Positions 24,736 through 38,234 of a stretch of DNA of 64,000 nt are shown here, one piece after another. The position numbers were made by a program, and so were the translations under genes. Within the stretch, counting starts at the first letter, position 1, and every line of letters starts with the position of its first letter. The stretch covers positions 125,828,001-125,892,000 of the forward strand of contig CM073886.1 in NCBI GenBank assembly GCA_037176705.1. The letters are read 5' to 3'. The notes beneath the pieces were generated by a model. That model did not search any database, had not been told where the DNA came from, and worked only from the letters and a program-made list of their open reading frames with translations. Origin of the DNA: Molossus alvarezi (Eukaryota > Chordata > Mammalia > Chiroptera > Molossidae).

Positions 24736-24811
24736 AGGTATCATCCAGTTGGCCAGGTCACCATATTTGGAAACCTGCATTGCTCCCAGCATGGTCAGGT
24801 TGACGTGTCCT
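24736..24811 (-). CDS. OXCT1: OXCT1 coding exon (exon 13)
   Basis: The exon is 76 bp on the minus strand, with acceptor TTTTCTGCAG before AGGACAC and a strong donor CCT|GTAAGT. It encodes [15 protein letters not shown], then [10 protein letters not shown], about residues 391-416 of SCOT. It ends in phase 0 at the proline that precedes the GKMVKG segment of the next exon, which is not in the window. Human exon 13 also ends at this codon (c.1248). An RPL9 retropseudogene begins only 72 bp downstream in the same transcriptional direction, so the first part of intron 13 is short native sequence followed by foreign cDNA. The coding sequence is intact. Confidence 0.96.
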
Positions 24812-25534
<723 letters not shown>

Positions 25535-26779
25535 CTATTAGACCTCTAAGAGGACTGTGGTGGAGAGAGGGGTCTATTCCTCTTCTATTTCCTAAGGAAC
25601 TAAGGCTCCCTCTACCAAAATGTCGTGGCCACTGGGGGAGTGGGGGACAAAGTGGGAACTGCCCACCCCATGGAGAGGAGCATTTTGTCACACTGTTCAG
25701 ATTTGCCCTTGCATGGTGATAATAAAAAGCAGACCAACTTGTAATTTCATTATTGTTTTGAAATTCTCTACAGACAATGCAACCCCATGCCTCTACCCTT
25801 CCGGGCCGCCCACCTGGCCCCTCCCCCCACCAGCTGGCCCTAACTTTTAGGAGGAGGAGAGGCGGTCCTGGGATGCCCCTGCCACAATCCAATGCCACTG
25901 TGGTCACTGGGGCAAAGAGATGGAGGAAGAACCATGAAGAAATGCAGTTCTGAAGGGAACACCCCAGGAGATGCTCCTCAGATGTTTTTAAAAACCAATG
26001 ACCTAGAAAGAGAGGACCCACCTAACTCCTTAACATCGTTAGGACTGAATCTCCTTTTTCAATTTCAATCTATCTGTCCTCTCGCTCCCTCTCCCTCTCA
26101 TCTTTCCTCTCTCGCCCCCGTTTCTAGTAAAACTCTAGGACTTTGATGAAACTGGGGTATAACCTCCTAATGCTGGCCAACGTGGTTAATGTTAGCTCAA
26201 GAGGAACTCTCTCAAAACTTACACCTCGTAATAAAAGTTCAAAACTGGGCAAGATCGTCAAGGTCATCCAGTCCCCACACTACTAACGCCATTGCCTGAC
26301 TCCTGTCTAAGTTCCCGTCTCCTTGTGATCTATTTCCTGTCTGTTCAGGAGTTTCAGGTGCCCGGGAGAAGCTTCTGGTCTCAGCCAGATAGTATTCACA
26401 GGCCACTTTGCCAAAGGTGTCAACTGTACGAGAACACCCCATGCATTACCCCAGTGTAACGGGACAGACACAAAGAAAGGGAAAGAAAGTTGTGATTCCA
26501 AGAATGGAAGAGAGAAAGACGCCTGGACACAACGGGACCAGAGAGAAACCATGCCCAGCTGTGCAGCACAGCTGTACTCAGCTCCTCGAGCCGTGCCTGA
26601 CAGCTGCCTACGTCCGTCTCCATCTGAGCTGGAATGTGGAGCAAGAGTGCGACCATTTATACCACTGAAAGAGTCATCCCCCAAAGGACTGTGATTGCAA
26701 ACAATGGAAACTTCTTCACATCGTTCAAAGTACCATAAAGCTGAAAAGCTTTAGAAAATACTTTCTGGTGTGGTTAGTA

Positions 26780-26900
26780 GGAGCTTTTAGACAGCACATC
26801 CGAGGTGCAGGATGAAACGAGATGATGCGTGAGGTCCTTACACTAGTGCCTGGCTAAGAAAGGACTCCGCAAACGTTTGCTTTTGTTATTCCTCGCCCCA
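26780..26900 (+). repeat. MIR fragment
   Basis: The sequence GAAACGAGATGATGCGTGAG and ACACTAGTGCCTGGCTAAGA follow the MIR 3' core in sense orientation. Confidence 0.65.
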
Positions 26901-27561
26901 AACAATGCTGTCGCCTGTCAAGGAATAAACGCCACAGGACCAAGCAACTGACTTTTATAGTGGGTTAGGGCACCTGTGGACTCCAGGCTTTAGAACAGGC
27001 ATAACACAGCTGAGCCCTGTCCCGACACAAATTCCATTCCTCACCAGTCCTGCGAGGTGGAGAGGCAAGAAGGAATATTCTGTAGGACCACTGGACAGAG
27101 AAACATAAAAGTCTCAGTCCCTTTGTTCTCTGCGTGTTAAGGCACAATGACTTCCAAATGGCAATGTCCTCGGGCTGACTGTGCACAGAAGGTGTTATTC
27201 ACCACTGTACGGACACTGAGGTCGACTCGGACCTTCAGCGGCTCGTGGGATTTACGGAGCAGTTTTCTTCAAGAGCCAGAAAGGACTCTCACGAAGAGCG
27301 CCGCCAGGCCGCTGCTGATACCTTCCGCCCTCTTACGTGCATTCTTCAGAAGCAAAGTTAATTTTCAGCATTTTAAACCTCCAATATCTAAACAAAAACA
27401 GATATCCTAAAGTTGAATCCATGCTTTTTAAATACAATGTCCGAGCAGGATCAAGAAATAACTGTAACTAATGATACAATCAATATTATAAAGAAAAAGG
27501 ACTTCCTTATTTGGCTATTGATTCTGTCTCCTCCAACTTTTCCATGTGTAAAAGTCTAGAG

Positions 27562-27761
27562 CAGTGGTTCTCAGCCTTCCTAATGCCGTGACCCTTCAAT
27601 ACAGTTCCTCATGTTGTGGTGACCCCCAACCATAAAATCATTTTCGCTGCTACTTCATAACTGTAATTTTGCTACTGTTATGAATCGCCATCGGAAATAT
27701 GTGTTTTCTGATGGTCTTAGGAACCCCAAAGGGGTCGCGACCCACAGGTTGAGAACCGCTG
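27562..27761. mobile_element. SPIN (Space Invaders) hAT MITE, internally deleted
   Basis: The 200-bp element starts CAGTGGTTCTCAGCCTTCC and ends GGTTGAGAACCGCTG, with the diagnostic segments TTCCTCATGTTGTGGTGACC and CTTCATAACTGTAATTTTGC. The centre jumps from TGTTATGAATCG to ATATGTGTTTTCTGATGGTC, so the middle is partly missing. The flanking octamers GTCTAGAG (27554-27561) and GTCTAGAT (27762-27769) form an 8-bp hAT target duplication with one mismatch. SPIN is known to have spread horizontally among tetrapods, including vespertilionid bats. Confidence 0.93.
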
Positions 27762-27910
27762 GTCTAGATCCCTTCATGATATTTGGGAACAGAGTTTCTC
27801 AAGTTCATGAGCTACATGACCCGCTGGCTCACGATTTAACATGTCACTCGCTCAGGACCGAGCAAACGTGTGTGTGTCTTGAAACGTGTTACGAACACAG
27901 ACGCCCTGCA

Positions 27911-28190
27911 CCAGTGGTTCTCAACCTCCTCACCCACCGAACACATAGCGGGCTGACAAACACGCGAACTGCAGAGCTCAGCCCCAGAGCCCGTCATTCC
28001 CGGGCTGCGGAGGGGCCTCAGACCTCCCTGGCGAACGAGGCCCGGGTGATGGTGGGACAAACACGCGAACTGCAAGCTCAGCCCCAGAGCCCGTCATTCC
28101 CGGGCTGCGGAGGGGCCTCAGAACCTCCCTGGCGAACGAGGCCCGGGTGATGGTGGGGCTGACGCTGCGGGTCTGGGACACACACTTCTT
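27911..28190 (+). mobile_element. MER5A-like hAT remnant with internal tandem duplication
   Basis: The left end CCAGTGGTTCTCAACCTCC and right end CTGACGCTGCGGGTCTGGGA fit MER5A. A core of about 101 bp is present twice in tandem (27955-28055 and 28056-28156), each copy starting GACAAACACGCGAACTGC. The two copies differ at only a few positions. Confidence 0.72.
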
Positions 28191-28626
28191 CAAAAACCAC
28201 GGCCCTTAGCAAAAGGAGTATCCTGTCCAGCAGGAGAGATGGGTGATCAAAATGAGCGCAGAAGGATTTGGAGAGGAAAATGAACTGGGACTTGAAGGAC
28301 AGGTGTAGGGCAGTTCAATTGGAAATAACCAATGAGGAGCTGGGGAAGAAAAAGGAAGAAGACAGAGAAAAAAAAAAAACTGGTGAAGAGCACAGGAAGA
28401 ACTGAGGGATGGAGGAAGGAAGGCGTAAGTCACAGCAGTCACGATCAGAGGGGACCCAAGAGTCCAGACTGGGGGACTCAGGCACCCTGGTAGAGCACAG
28501 TGAAAGATCAAGCTGGAGGGGTCAGCTGCAACCATCCGATAGATCCTGAATGCTGTACTTCTTGTCCGTTTGTCAGTAGGCCGAGAGACTCCAGATGTGG
28601 CACAAGACCTACAGAACAGGTTCCTC

Positions 28627-28812
28627 CCCCTCGGCGCTATGCACACGTTGGACTGGACGACTCGTCGCAGGGGCTTCTGGTTCTTGTAGGCTGTTAAGCA
28701 GCATCCTGCCCTCTGCCACTGGATACCAATAACACTCCCCAGGTATGACAATCAAAACTGTCTCCAGACATTGTCAGATGTCCTCAATGTCACCTCTTTT
28801 TGCCCATTGAGG
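28627..28812 (-). mobile_element. MER20-like hAT-Charlie remnant
   Basis: The complement of MER20 is recognised by CTCGGCGCTATGCACA, GTTAAGCAGCATCCTGCC, GACAATCAAAACTGTCTCC and AGACATTGTCAGATGTCC in the right order. Confidence 0.8.
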
Positions 28813-29149
28813 TGCAAGGCAGGGGCCAGGGATATTTGTAGCCAGGAGATGAACAGGGTGGTTTTTTCCTAACGCAGGTTTAACCAAAGGTAATTTATAT
28901 ATGATTTGTATGCTAAAATAAGAAAACAATATTAAAAAATGGAAAAGAATGCAAAATGCATATTAATCTGAAAGCTAATACATATGTGAGACATAGAAAT
29001 GACTGGATTACATTGGGGCACGGCAGCTGGTCCCAAGGCCTCCGGAATGCTCTAAGCACTGCCTTTGGCACCTTTGTCAAACTCGGCTTTGCAGAGGGAG
29101 TGGCTCAATGTATAGCAAACAAAAGTCAGAAGCCAGGAGTAGAAGAATG

Positions 29150-29300
29150 TGTCCAGTCTCTAGCACTGTGACCTTGGGCACCTCACTTCACTTTTCTGGG
29201 CTCAGGTACCCAATCTGTATAACAAGGTTTCACCTGAGGCTCAAATGATAATACGTGTAAAAACGTACGCTGTAAACTACAGTGCTATGAAAATGGTGAT
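29150..29300 (+). repeat. MIR fragment
   Basis: GTGACCTTGGGCACCTCACT followed by CCCAATCTGTATAACAAGG and GGCTCAAATGATAATACGTG gives a good sense match to the MIR core. Confidence 0.8.
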
Positions 29301-31092
29301 TCATTTTTACATAGTCATATGAGATTATTATTTAGATAAAAAGGATCCTTAGATTTAGTTCTATTATTTTTTTAAATTTAATACATTGATTTTATCCAGA
29401 AACGTAACTGTATTCATTTCAAGGGACTTGCATAAAAAAAAATAATTTCAAATGAACACAAACAATAAGCTGATCTCAGGTAATTTCCAAATTGGTGGTG
29501 TTGGGGAAATGGCCGACTTATATTCTGGATTTTCTAGCTTAATTAGGACAGCTCCAAAATTAAAGCATCATAAAGCCCAAAGAGGACTTTGATGAGTTAG
29601 AATATTATTAAACTGATCTGCAACTTGGGTTCCCAAAAGCACTGAATTCCTGTTTTACAAAGTGGTTTAAGACTACACCTGACATTTCAGAAGTTGAAAT
29701 ATAAAACTGGTGACTTCGTTGGGGTGGAGCTACTTTTAAACTCAATCAGAAACGCCTACCATCCAACAATGTCACTGAAAAGATGAACTATTTTTGCAAG
29801 GAAAGCCTGAAGTTTAGAAAATGGAGTTATTCATTTGGGGAAAAAAAAAAAAGCTCACTCACATCATAAATTAATTAAACCAAGCAACAAATATTTTCAC
29901 AGATCAATGAGCTCTTGCTGAAGGGTACAGTACGGTGAAATTACAGCCTTGGCTAAATGTCACTGCTTTGTCACAGTGGGCCTTTCTGAGTTGAGTCACA
30001 TTAACTAATTCAACTATTCCACCAGAAGTTCTTTTACTTCCAAAAATTCTAAGTATCAAATATCAATCCTACTTGGCAGCTGGCCTTGAAGTTCAGCTCA
30101 GACTCCTTCTCTTGTGAGATCGGCACACAGTTTCTGAATGTGGCGTAAGAAGACTACTTGTTCAGGGGTAGAGTGAACGGAGTGAAAGAATGTCTAAAAC
30201 TTAGCTTCTGCTGGGCAGCCCCACCCTCGGGATGACCTTCAACCGCAACCCAGTGGCCGTGGCTCCTCAAACACAGGCAGTGTGACCTGTTCCCCTCTCC
30301 AGGCTGCTAACACCTGTGACTCTGTGTTCTAGTCAAATAAAAAGCTAAGTAAAAGGTAGAGCATCTGAGTGGGAACAAGGATGTGACAAGACTAGAGCCC
30401 CAGTGCTAAGAAACTCTTTATTACTCCTATCGCCAGGTCATACTTGGTGGCAGACACACCCTTCAGCCCCCTTGCACCTTTGAAGGATGCTCTCTGACTC
30501 TGACGACGACTGGCAGACAGTAAGTAGCTCCTACAACTGAAACCCTGGGGCCACCAGATCTTTTCTTGCCATTATGGGCCATACCCGCACCCGTCTCATC
30601 CTGCGAATGAAGACCTATTTCAACCTGGGCTTGACCAAAGCGCAGCTCAGGCAGGAGCCCCAGGGTGGAGCCCCAGGCAGGAGCCCAGGTGCAGCGACAC
30701 GGCTGTGCTCTTCTACCACAGGCCACAGACCCTCCCCGACAGTGGCCGAGAGGCCTGGAGGGGTGACAGGAGCTCCCTGTGGCGTCTTCCCACCCTTTCC
30801 TGGTTTCCCCAAACCTCTCCACACCTGACAGTTGTCCTCCCTTTGTCTCCTCATCACCCCAGCTCCAGCCAAGACCCTGACCCATGAGCCACCCAAGCTC
30901 CTGGCCTGACGTGCGCTCCCCTGGGATTTGTCTTATCTTAGTCTGCCCCAAGGAGAGACCTCTTACCAGGCTCATCTCCCCCCCAACGAACACGACAGTG
31001 AGTCCTCTCGAAGAAATGACAAAGCAGCAAACCCAATGCCTTCCTAGTGCTGGCACAGAACTAAATCAACAGCACGGAGCGAGCGCGTGTAC

Positions 31093-31141
31093 CTGCATTG
31101 ATTAGATCCGCGTCAACTTCACTTTCGAATGGATACGGACC
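31093..31141 (-). CDS. OXCT1: OXCT1 microexon-sized coding exon (exon 11)
   Basis: This short exon of 49 bp on the minus strand has acceptor CCTTTCACAG before GGTCCG and donor AATGCAG|GTACAC. It encodes GPYPFESEVDADLINA plus one base of the next glycine codon, about residues 351-366. It joins in phase 0 to the exon that ends GILGL, restoring the conserved GLGPYP motif after the catalytic glutamate. It joins in phase 1 to the exon that begins KETVTV. The middle (FESE) is a surface segment that varies among mammals. The exon was found by looking for the piece missing between its two neighbours, and the fit in sequence and phase makes the call firm. Confidence 0.94.
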
Positions 31142-33127
<1,986 letters not shown>

Positions 33128-33132
33128 TTAAA

Positions 33133-33370
33133 TTTTTTTTTAATTGTTTTTTTTTTTTTGCATTTATCTTCAGATAGGGAGAGAGGGAGGGAGAGAGAGA
33201 GAGAAACATTGACATGAAAGAGAGAGACATCAAGTGGTTGCCACCCACACGACCCCAACCAGGACTGGGGACAAACCGCAACCAAGGCACGCGCCCCTAG
33301 CGGGAACTGAACCCGGGACTCTCCAGTCCATGGGCCGACGTTCTAACTGCTGAGCCAAACTAGCCAGGGC
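33133..33370 (-). mobile_element. Ves SINE upstream of OXCT1 exon 10
   Basis: Reverse orientation. The low end is a long T run followed by TTATCTTCAGATAGGGAG, without the usual CCTCACCC motif, and the high end is GCCAAACTAGCCAGGGC. The target duplication AGAAGCCTTCTTTAAA is at 33117 and 33376. It is in the same orientation as OXCT1 and lies about 90 bp from the exon 10 acceptor. Confidence 0.94.
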
Positions 33371-33403
33371 TGAAGAGAAGCCTTCTTTAAAGGGACTTCC
33401 TCT

Positions 33404-33620
33404 GGCCTGGCCAGTGTGGCTCACAGGCTGAGCATCGACCCTGCACCAAGAGGTCACTGGTTCAATTCCCAATCAGGGCACATGCCCAGGTTGTGGGCCC
33501 GATCCCCAGGGGGGTCATGCAGGAGGCAGCCAATCGATGTTCTCTCTCATCAATGTTCTACCTCTCTCTCTCCCTCTCCCTTCCTCTCTCTCTAAAATTA
33601 ATTTTAAAAAATATATTTAA
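33404..33620 (+). mobile_element. Ves SINE, TGTGGCTCA group
   Basis: The head is GGCCTGGCCAGTGTGGCTCA and the end an AT-rich tail. The target duplication GGGACTTCCTCTGG and AGGTACTTGCTCTGG flanks it. It faces the SINE at 33133-33370. Confidence 0.92.
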
Positions 33621-34254
33621 AGGTACTTGCTCTGGATGTACCTACTAAACATTCTCCAGTCACCCTCTAGGCACTATTTTGTAATTATTTTAAAAAAGAA
33701 AATGACTAATTAGTCACAGCTTTTTTAATCACACTAACATGCTTTTCCATAAACAGAACAAAGTGGTGCCTCGAAGACCGGCCACGAGGTCACTCTGGTG
33801 TAAGACACACTGTACTTTCATCAACGTGCTCGGCCAGCGTGGACTGGTGCACTCTCACTTGTGACTGATAGATTATTACGCGTGGCTTGATCTTTGTTTA
33901 AAAGCAATTTTTACTTTTTCAGAACTCCAACTAGAAAAAGTATGATTTCAGATTCTTAAAAAGGGCTATCATTTCTAGATTTTAAAAAACTTTTCTGGTA
34001 ATACCAAAATGTCTACAGAAAAGTGTTTTGACGCCTTTGGATCACTGTGATAACATCCACTGGTAGCTGAGTCTTCCCTAAAACATAAAGGGGTGTTGGG
34101 GGTTAAGCTTCAGTGAAGACAACTGAGACCATATAAAAAGTAGCTGGGTTAGGCACCAAGAAGCTAACTGGGGGTGCTGAATCTTCTTCCTTAGACATCA
34201 AAACAGTCAAACCTGACTCGTATGCAAACGATGTGGTTTCAGTCTTGCCTCTCA

Positions 34255-34489
34255 ACATATGCAGTCTGACCAGATCAGAGAGACACAGACAAACACTCGC
34301 AGACACAGACAACAGTAAGGTGGTTATCAGAGGGCAGTGGAGAGGTGGGCAGTAAAGGGGTCAAATATATGGTGAGGGAAGGAGATTGGACCTTGGGTGG
34401 TAAACACACAATGCAATGTACTATAGAACTGCACCCTTGAAGCCTGTAAAATTTTATTAAGCAATGTCACCTCAATAAAAGGGGGGGAA
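34255..34489 (+). mobile_element. L1 3' end fragment
   Basis: The 3' UTR-like sequence has GGACCTTGGGTGGTAAACAC and TATAGAACTGCACCCTTGA and ends CACCTCAATAAAAG. It is the same family as 14095-14397. A Ves SINE is inserted in its A/G-rich end. Confidence 0.8.
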
Positions 34490-34755
34490 GCCCTGGACAG
34501 TTTTGCTCAGCGGTTAGAGCGTCCGCCTGCGGTCCAGAGAGACCCGGGTTCGGTTCCCGCTAAGGGCACGTGCCGTACCTCAGTTGCAGTTTGTCCCCGG
34601 CCCTGGTTGGTTGTGCGAGTGGCAGGCACTCGATGTGTCCCTTTCACATTGATGTTTCCCTCTCTCTCTCTTCCTCTCTCTCCCTCCCACTCTGTCTGTA
34701 CAAAAAATGGAAAAATGTCCTCGGATGAGGATAAAAAAAATATTAAAAAAAAATA
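34490..34755 (+). mobile_element. Ves SINE, hairpin-tail group
   Basis: The head is GCCCTGGACAGTTTTGCTCA, the body has the GGTTCGGTTCCCGCTAAGG region, and the end is TCCTCGGATGAGGA. The flanking duplication is AATAAAAGGGGGG. Confidence 0.94.
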
Positions 34756-34994
34756 AATAAAAGGGGGGAAAAGAGAACTGTGCGGCCTAGAACCGCTGAC
34801 TGCCCTGTCCACTTCCACTGCAGAGTGACAAACGTTGTTTAGATTCAGTCAAAATCCACTCAGCTATCTCCTCCCACTTCCTTTTGAGAAAGTATTTAAA
34901 GCAGAAGTTGAATCATTTACTAAATACCCTTACAAAACATTAACATAAAAGAGTCCACTCAGGAAATCTTTGACAGGAGACGAAGGGTTGTTTA

Positions 34995-35398
34995 GAAGTT
35001 GGGTCTTGCAGGGAAAGACAAATACCATGAGTCACTTACATGTGGCATCTACAGAACAAAATAAATAAATGAACACAGGACAGAAACCGATGTACAGCCA
35101 CAGAGAGCAGACCGATGATGCCTGAGGGAGGGGTTTGGGGTGGGGTGAAAAAGGCAAAGGGATTAGGGAGCTCAAATAGATAGTTGCAGCCCAGCCCCGG
35201 GGATGTGAAGTACAGCATGGGAAATACAGCCAATAACACTGGAATCACTATGTACGGCACCAGGCGGCACAGGAAATATCAGAGGGGAACACTTTATAAA
35301 GAGTATGATTGTCTAACCACTATGCTGTACACCTGAAACTAATTCAAATAATACTGAGTGTAAAATGTAGTTGAAAAATAAAATAAAATAAAAAAAAG
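34995..35398 (+). mobile_element. L1 3' end fragment
   Basis: The segment has the end-of-ORF2 phrase ATACCATGAGTCACTTACAT and then an L1 3' UTR: GGTTTGGGGTGGGGTGAAAA, AGTACAGCATGGGAAATACA and GCTGTACACCTGAAACTAAT. An A-rich tail follows. Confidence 0.8.
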
Positions 35399-35654
35399 TT
35401 GGATCTTATGTTTCAATGAGTATGCAAATATCAGAATATATAAAAAGTAAAGAGCACTGGTTATAACTAGTACTTGTGAGAAATGAAAACCTCATCTTGG
35501 GTAATCTCGAGTCCCAATAACATTTAGTCAAATACCAAACTGTACTGAAATTTACTGTAGATGGGAAAATAGCTAAACAAATTTTTGGTCACCGTTTTGT
35601 TCCAAGAAGGCCAAACAGACCATATAATTCAAATTTCATATATCCTTTTAAAAG

Positions 35655-35896
35655 TTTTTTTGTTGATTGATTTTAGAAAGAAAGAGAAGAAGGGAGGGAG
35701 GGAAGGAGAGAGAGAGGGAGAGAGGGAGGGAGGGAGGTGGGGAGGGAGGGAGGGGGGGAGGGAGAGAAACATAGATTTGGTGTTCCACTTTAAGCGTTCA
35801 TTGGTTGCTTCTTGCTTGTGCCCTGACTAGGGATCAAACCCCCAACCTTGGCGTATCAGGACGACACTCTAACCAACTGAGCTACCCAGCCAGGCC
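35655..35896 (-). mobile_element. Older Ves-like SINE with a purine-rich expansion
   Basis: Reverse orientation. The high end is GAGCTACCCAGCCAGGCC, and a (GGGA)n-rich tract lies at 35690-35765. The flanks AATTTCATATAT at 35631 and 35897 form the target duplication. Confidence 0.85.
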
Positions 35897-36069
35897 AATT
35901 TCATATATTTTAATATCTGTAAGTTATATACCACATTTTGTAAAAACTGATCAACTGCTCTAAAAGTTAGAAAGGCCAATACAAGAATCACCATGCAGCG
36001 GGCCAGGTAGCGGGATGAACATGGAGAAAGCGTGGCCTGTGTCTCTGCCCAGCAGAAAACAAAGGATAC

Positions 36070-36184
36070 CGTACATGCCATCCTGGAATTCCAGAGCTGC
36101 CCGCCTGATGATGCGTTCCCTCACATTATCTCCAGCCTTCCCAGGTTTGGCTTTCACATCTCCCTCCTTCCGCGTGGATAAACG
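36070..36184 (-). CDS. OXCT1: OXCT1 coding exon (exon 9), inter-domain linker
   Basis: The exon is 115 bp on the minus strand, with acceptor TTATTTTAAAG before CGTTTA and a fairly weak donor TACG|GTATCC. It encodes [16 protein letters not shown], then a basic stretch, and ends ALEFQDGMY plus one base of the next codon. This matches SCOT residues about 281-318. The first half is the charged, poorly conserved linker between the two CoA-transferase domains, where substitutions relative to other mammals are expected. The second half ([17 protein letters not shown]) begins the C-terminal domain. The trailing G joins CT of the next exon to give Ala. The reading frame is intact. The exon lies between an SINE-bearing intron on its 3' side and the intron holding a twin-primed L1 on its 5' side. 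Confidence 0.95.
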
Positions 36185-36328
36185 CTTTAAAATAAACAGA
36201 AATAAATTATTCATGGTTGAGGTACACACTAAGGTACAAAACTCTACCAGAAAAAAATTTAATTCTCTCCCACTATTACTATGAGACAAATCTGCAACAC
36301 AAAAGCGTTAAAAAGAAAAAGAAAAAAG

Positions 36329-37682
36329 AACATGGGGGTACATATATTCTTTCTGATTGGTGTTTCAGGCTTCTTAGGGCATATTCCTATAAGTGGGATC
36401 ACTGGGTCAAATGGAAGTTCAATTTTTAATTTTTTGAGGTTACACCATAGTGTTTTCCATAGTGGCTGCACCAGTCTGCATTCCCACCAGCAGTGTACTA
36501 GAGTCCCCTTTTCTCCACACCCTCGCCAGCACTTGTTGTTTGACGATTTGTTGATGGCGGCCATTCTGACAGATGTGAGGTGATACCTCATTGTTGTTTC
36601 AATTTGCATCTTTCTGATGATTAGTGATGTTGAGCATTTCTTCATATGTCTCTCGGCCATTTGTATGTCCTGTTTGGAGAGGTGTCTATTTAGTTCCTCT
36701 GCCCATTTTTTAATTGGGTTCTTTGTCTTCCTTTTGTTGAGTTGTATGAGTACTCTATATGTTTTGGAAATTAACCCCTATTCTGATGTATCATTGGCAA
36801 TGATGCTCTCCCATACAGTGGCCCTTTCCATTTTGATGGTTGTTTTTCTTGCTGTGCAGAAGCTTTTTAGTTTGATGCAGTCCCATGTGTTCATTTTTTC
36901 CTTTGTTTCTGTTGCCTTAGGTGATGTATCAGTGAACATTCTGCTGCATCTGATGTCTGAAATTTTGTTGCCTACATTTTCTTCTAGAATTTTTATGGAT
37001 TCACAAGTCACATTTAAGTCTTTTATCCATTTTGAATTTATTCTTGTGTATAGTGTAAGTTGATGGTCTAGTTTCATTTTTTTTGCATATATCTGTCCAA
37101 TTTTCCCAACACCATTTATTAAAGAGGCTGTCTTTACTCCACTGTATGCTCTTGCCACCTTTTTCAAATATTAATTGAGCATAATGCATGTTCATAGTAG
37201 CACTATTTACGATAGCCAAAATTTGGAAACAGCCCGTGTCCATCAGTAGACAAATAGATAAAAAAGCGGTGGTACATATACACAATGGAATACTATGCAG
37301 CTGTAAGAAAGAAAGATCTCTTATCTTTTGAGATGACATGGAGGGACCTGGAGAGTATTATCCTGAGCAAAACAAGCCAAGCAGAGAAAGACAAATATCA
37401 CATGATCTCACTTATTTGTGTAATATAATGAACATAACAGTCTGAGGAACAGGGTTGACCCAGAGACGTGGAAGTAGGGTACAGACTGACAACCCTCAGA
37501 AGAGGAGGTGGGGGGCGGAGGGAAGAGATGAACCGCAGAACTTATATGCATGTACACATAACCGATGGACATGGACAACAAAGCTGGGGACCGGGTTGGG
37601 GCATGGGGAGAAGGGTGTCAATGGGGAAAAAAGGAGAAACATCTGTAACAAAAATAAATTAATAAAAATAAATAAATAAAAT
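36329..37682 (+). mobile_element. L1 with 5' inversion (twin priming)
   Basis: The part 36329 to about 37183 is L1 ORF2 3' sequence in reverse (the zinc-knuckle region [18 protein letters not shown] reads on the minus strand). From about 37186 the sequence continues forward from the point where the inverted part ended (ATGTTCATAGTAGCACTATT), through the C-terminus ([13 protein letters not shown]) and 3' UTR, to an A-rich tail near 37682. The two parts share about 7 bp (CATGTTC) at the breakpoint. They correspond to 55340-56178 and 56176-56640 of the longer L1 in this window. This inversion is the typical product of twin priming. Confidence 0.9.
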
Positions 37683-37751
37683 CCACTTAGCAAAGTAAAT
37701 AAATAAAGTTATTATTGATGGGTTAAAATAAAAAGAATAACCAGAAATAAA

Positions 37752-38234
37752 TAACTCCTTTTTTTTTTTAATCCTCACCCAAGGACATACTTATTGATTT
37801 ACTTTATTTATTTATTTATTTTTTTATCCTCACCCGAGGACAATTTTCCATTTTTTTTGTTCAGGTAGAGTGGGAGGGAGAGAGAGGAACAGAGAGAGAG
37901 AGAGAAACATCGATGTGAAAGGAACACATCGAGTGGCTGCCACCCGCACAACCGACCAGGGCCGGGGACAAACTGCAACTGAGGTACGCGCCCTCAGCGG
38001 GAACCGAACCCGGGCCTCTCATGACCGCAGGCCGACGCTCTAACCGCTGAGCCAAACAGGCCAGGGCATTATTGATTTACTTTAGAGAGAGAGGTAGGGA
38101 GAGAGAGGAAACATCAATGTGAGAGAGAAACATTGATTGTTTGCCTCTCGTATGCACCCAGACTGGGAATCGATCCTACAACCTTTCAGTATACGGGATG
38201 ATGCTCCAAACAACTGAACCACCCGGCCAGGGCA
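37752..38234 (-). mobile_element. Ves-type SINE split by a second SINE
   Basis: The outer reverse copy has its tail at about 37758-37805 (AATCCTCACCCAAGGACAT) and its head at 38075-38234, ending CCACCCGGCCAGGGC. The inner copy lies at about 37806-38067. Confidence 0.85.
37806..38067 (-). mobile_element. Ves SINE, hairpin-tail group, nested in a SINE
   Basis: Reverse orientation: TATCCTCACCCGAGGACAAT at the low end and GAGCCAAACAGGCCAGGGC at the high end. The duplication TATTGATTTACTTTA is at 37790 and 38069. Confidence 0.93.

Noticed and set aside
36259..37339. ORFs on both strands at 36259-37339
   Set aside because: They are inverted and forward parts of one twin-primed L1, apart from the OXCT1 exon just to the left.
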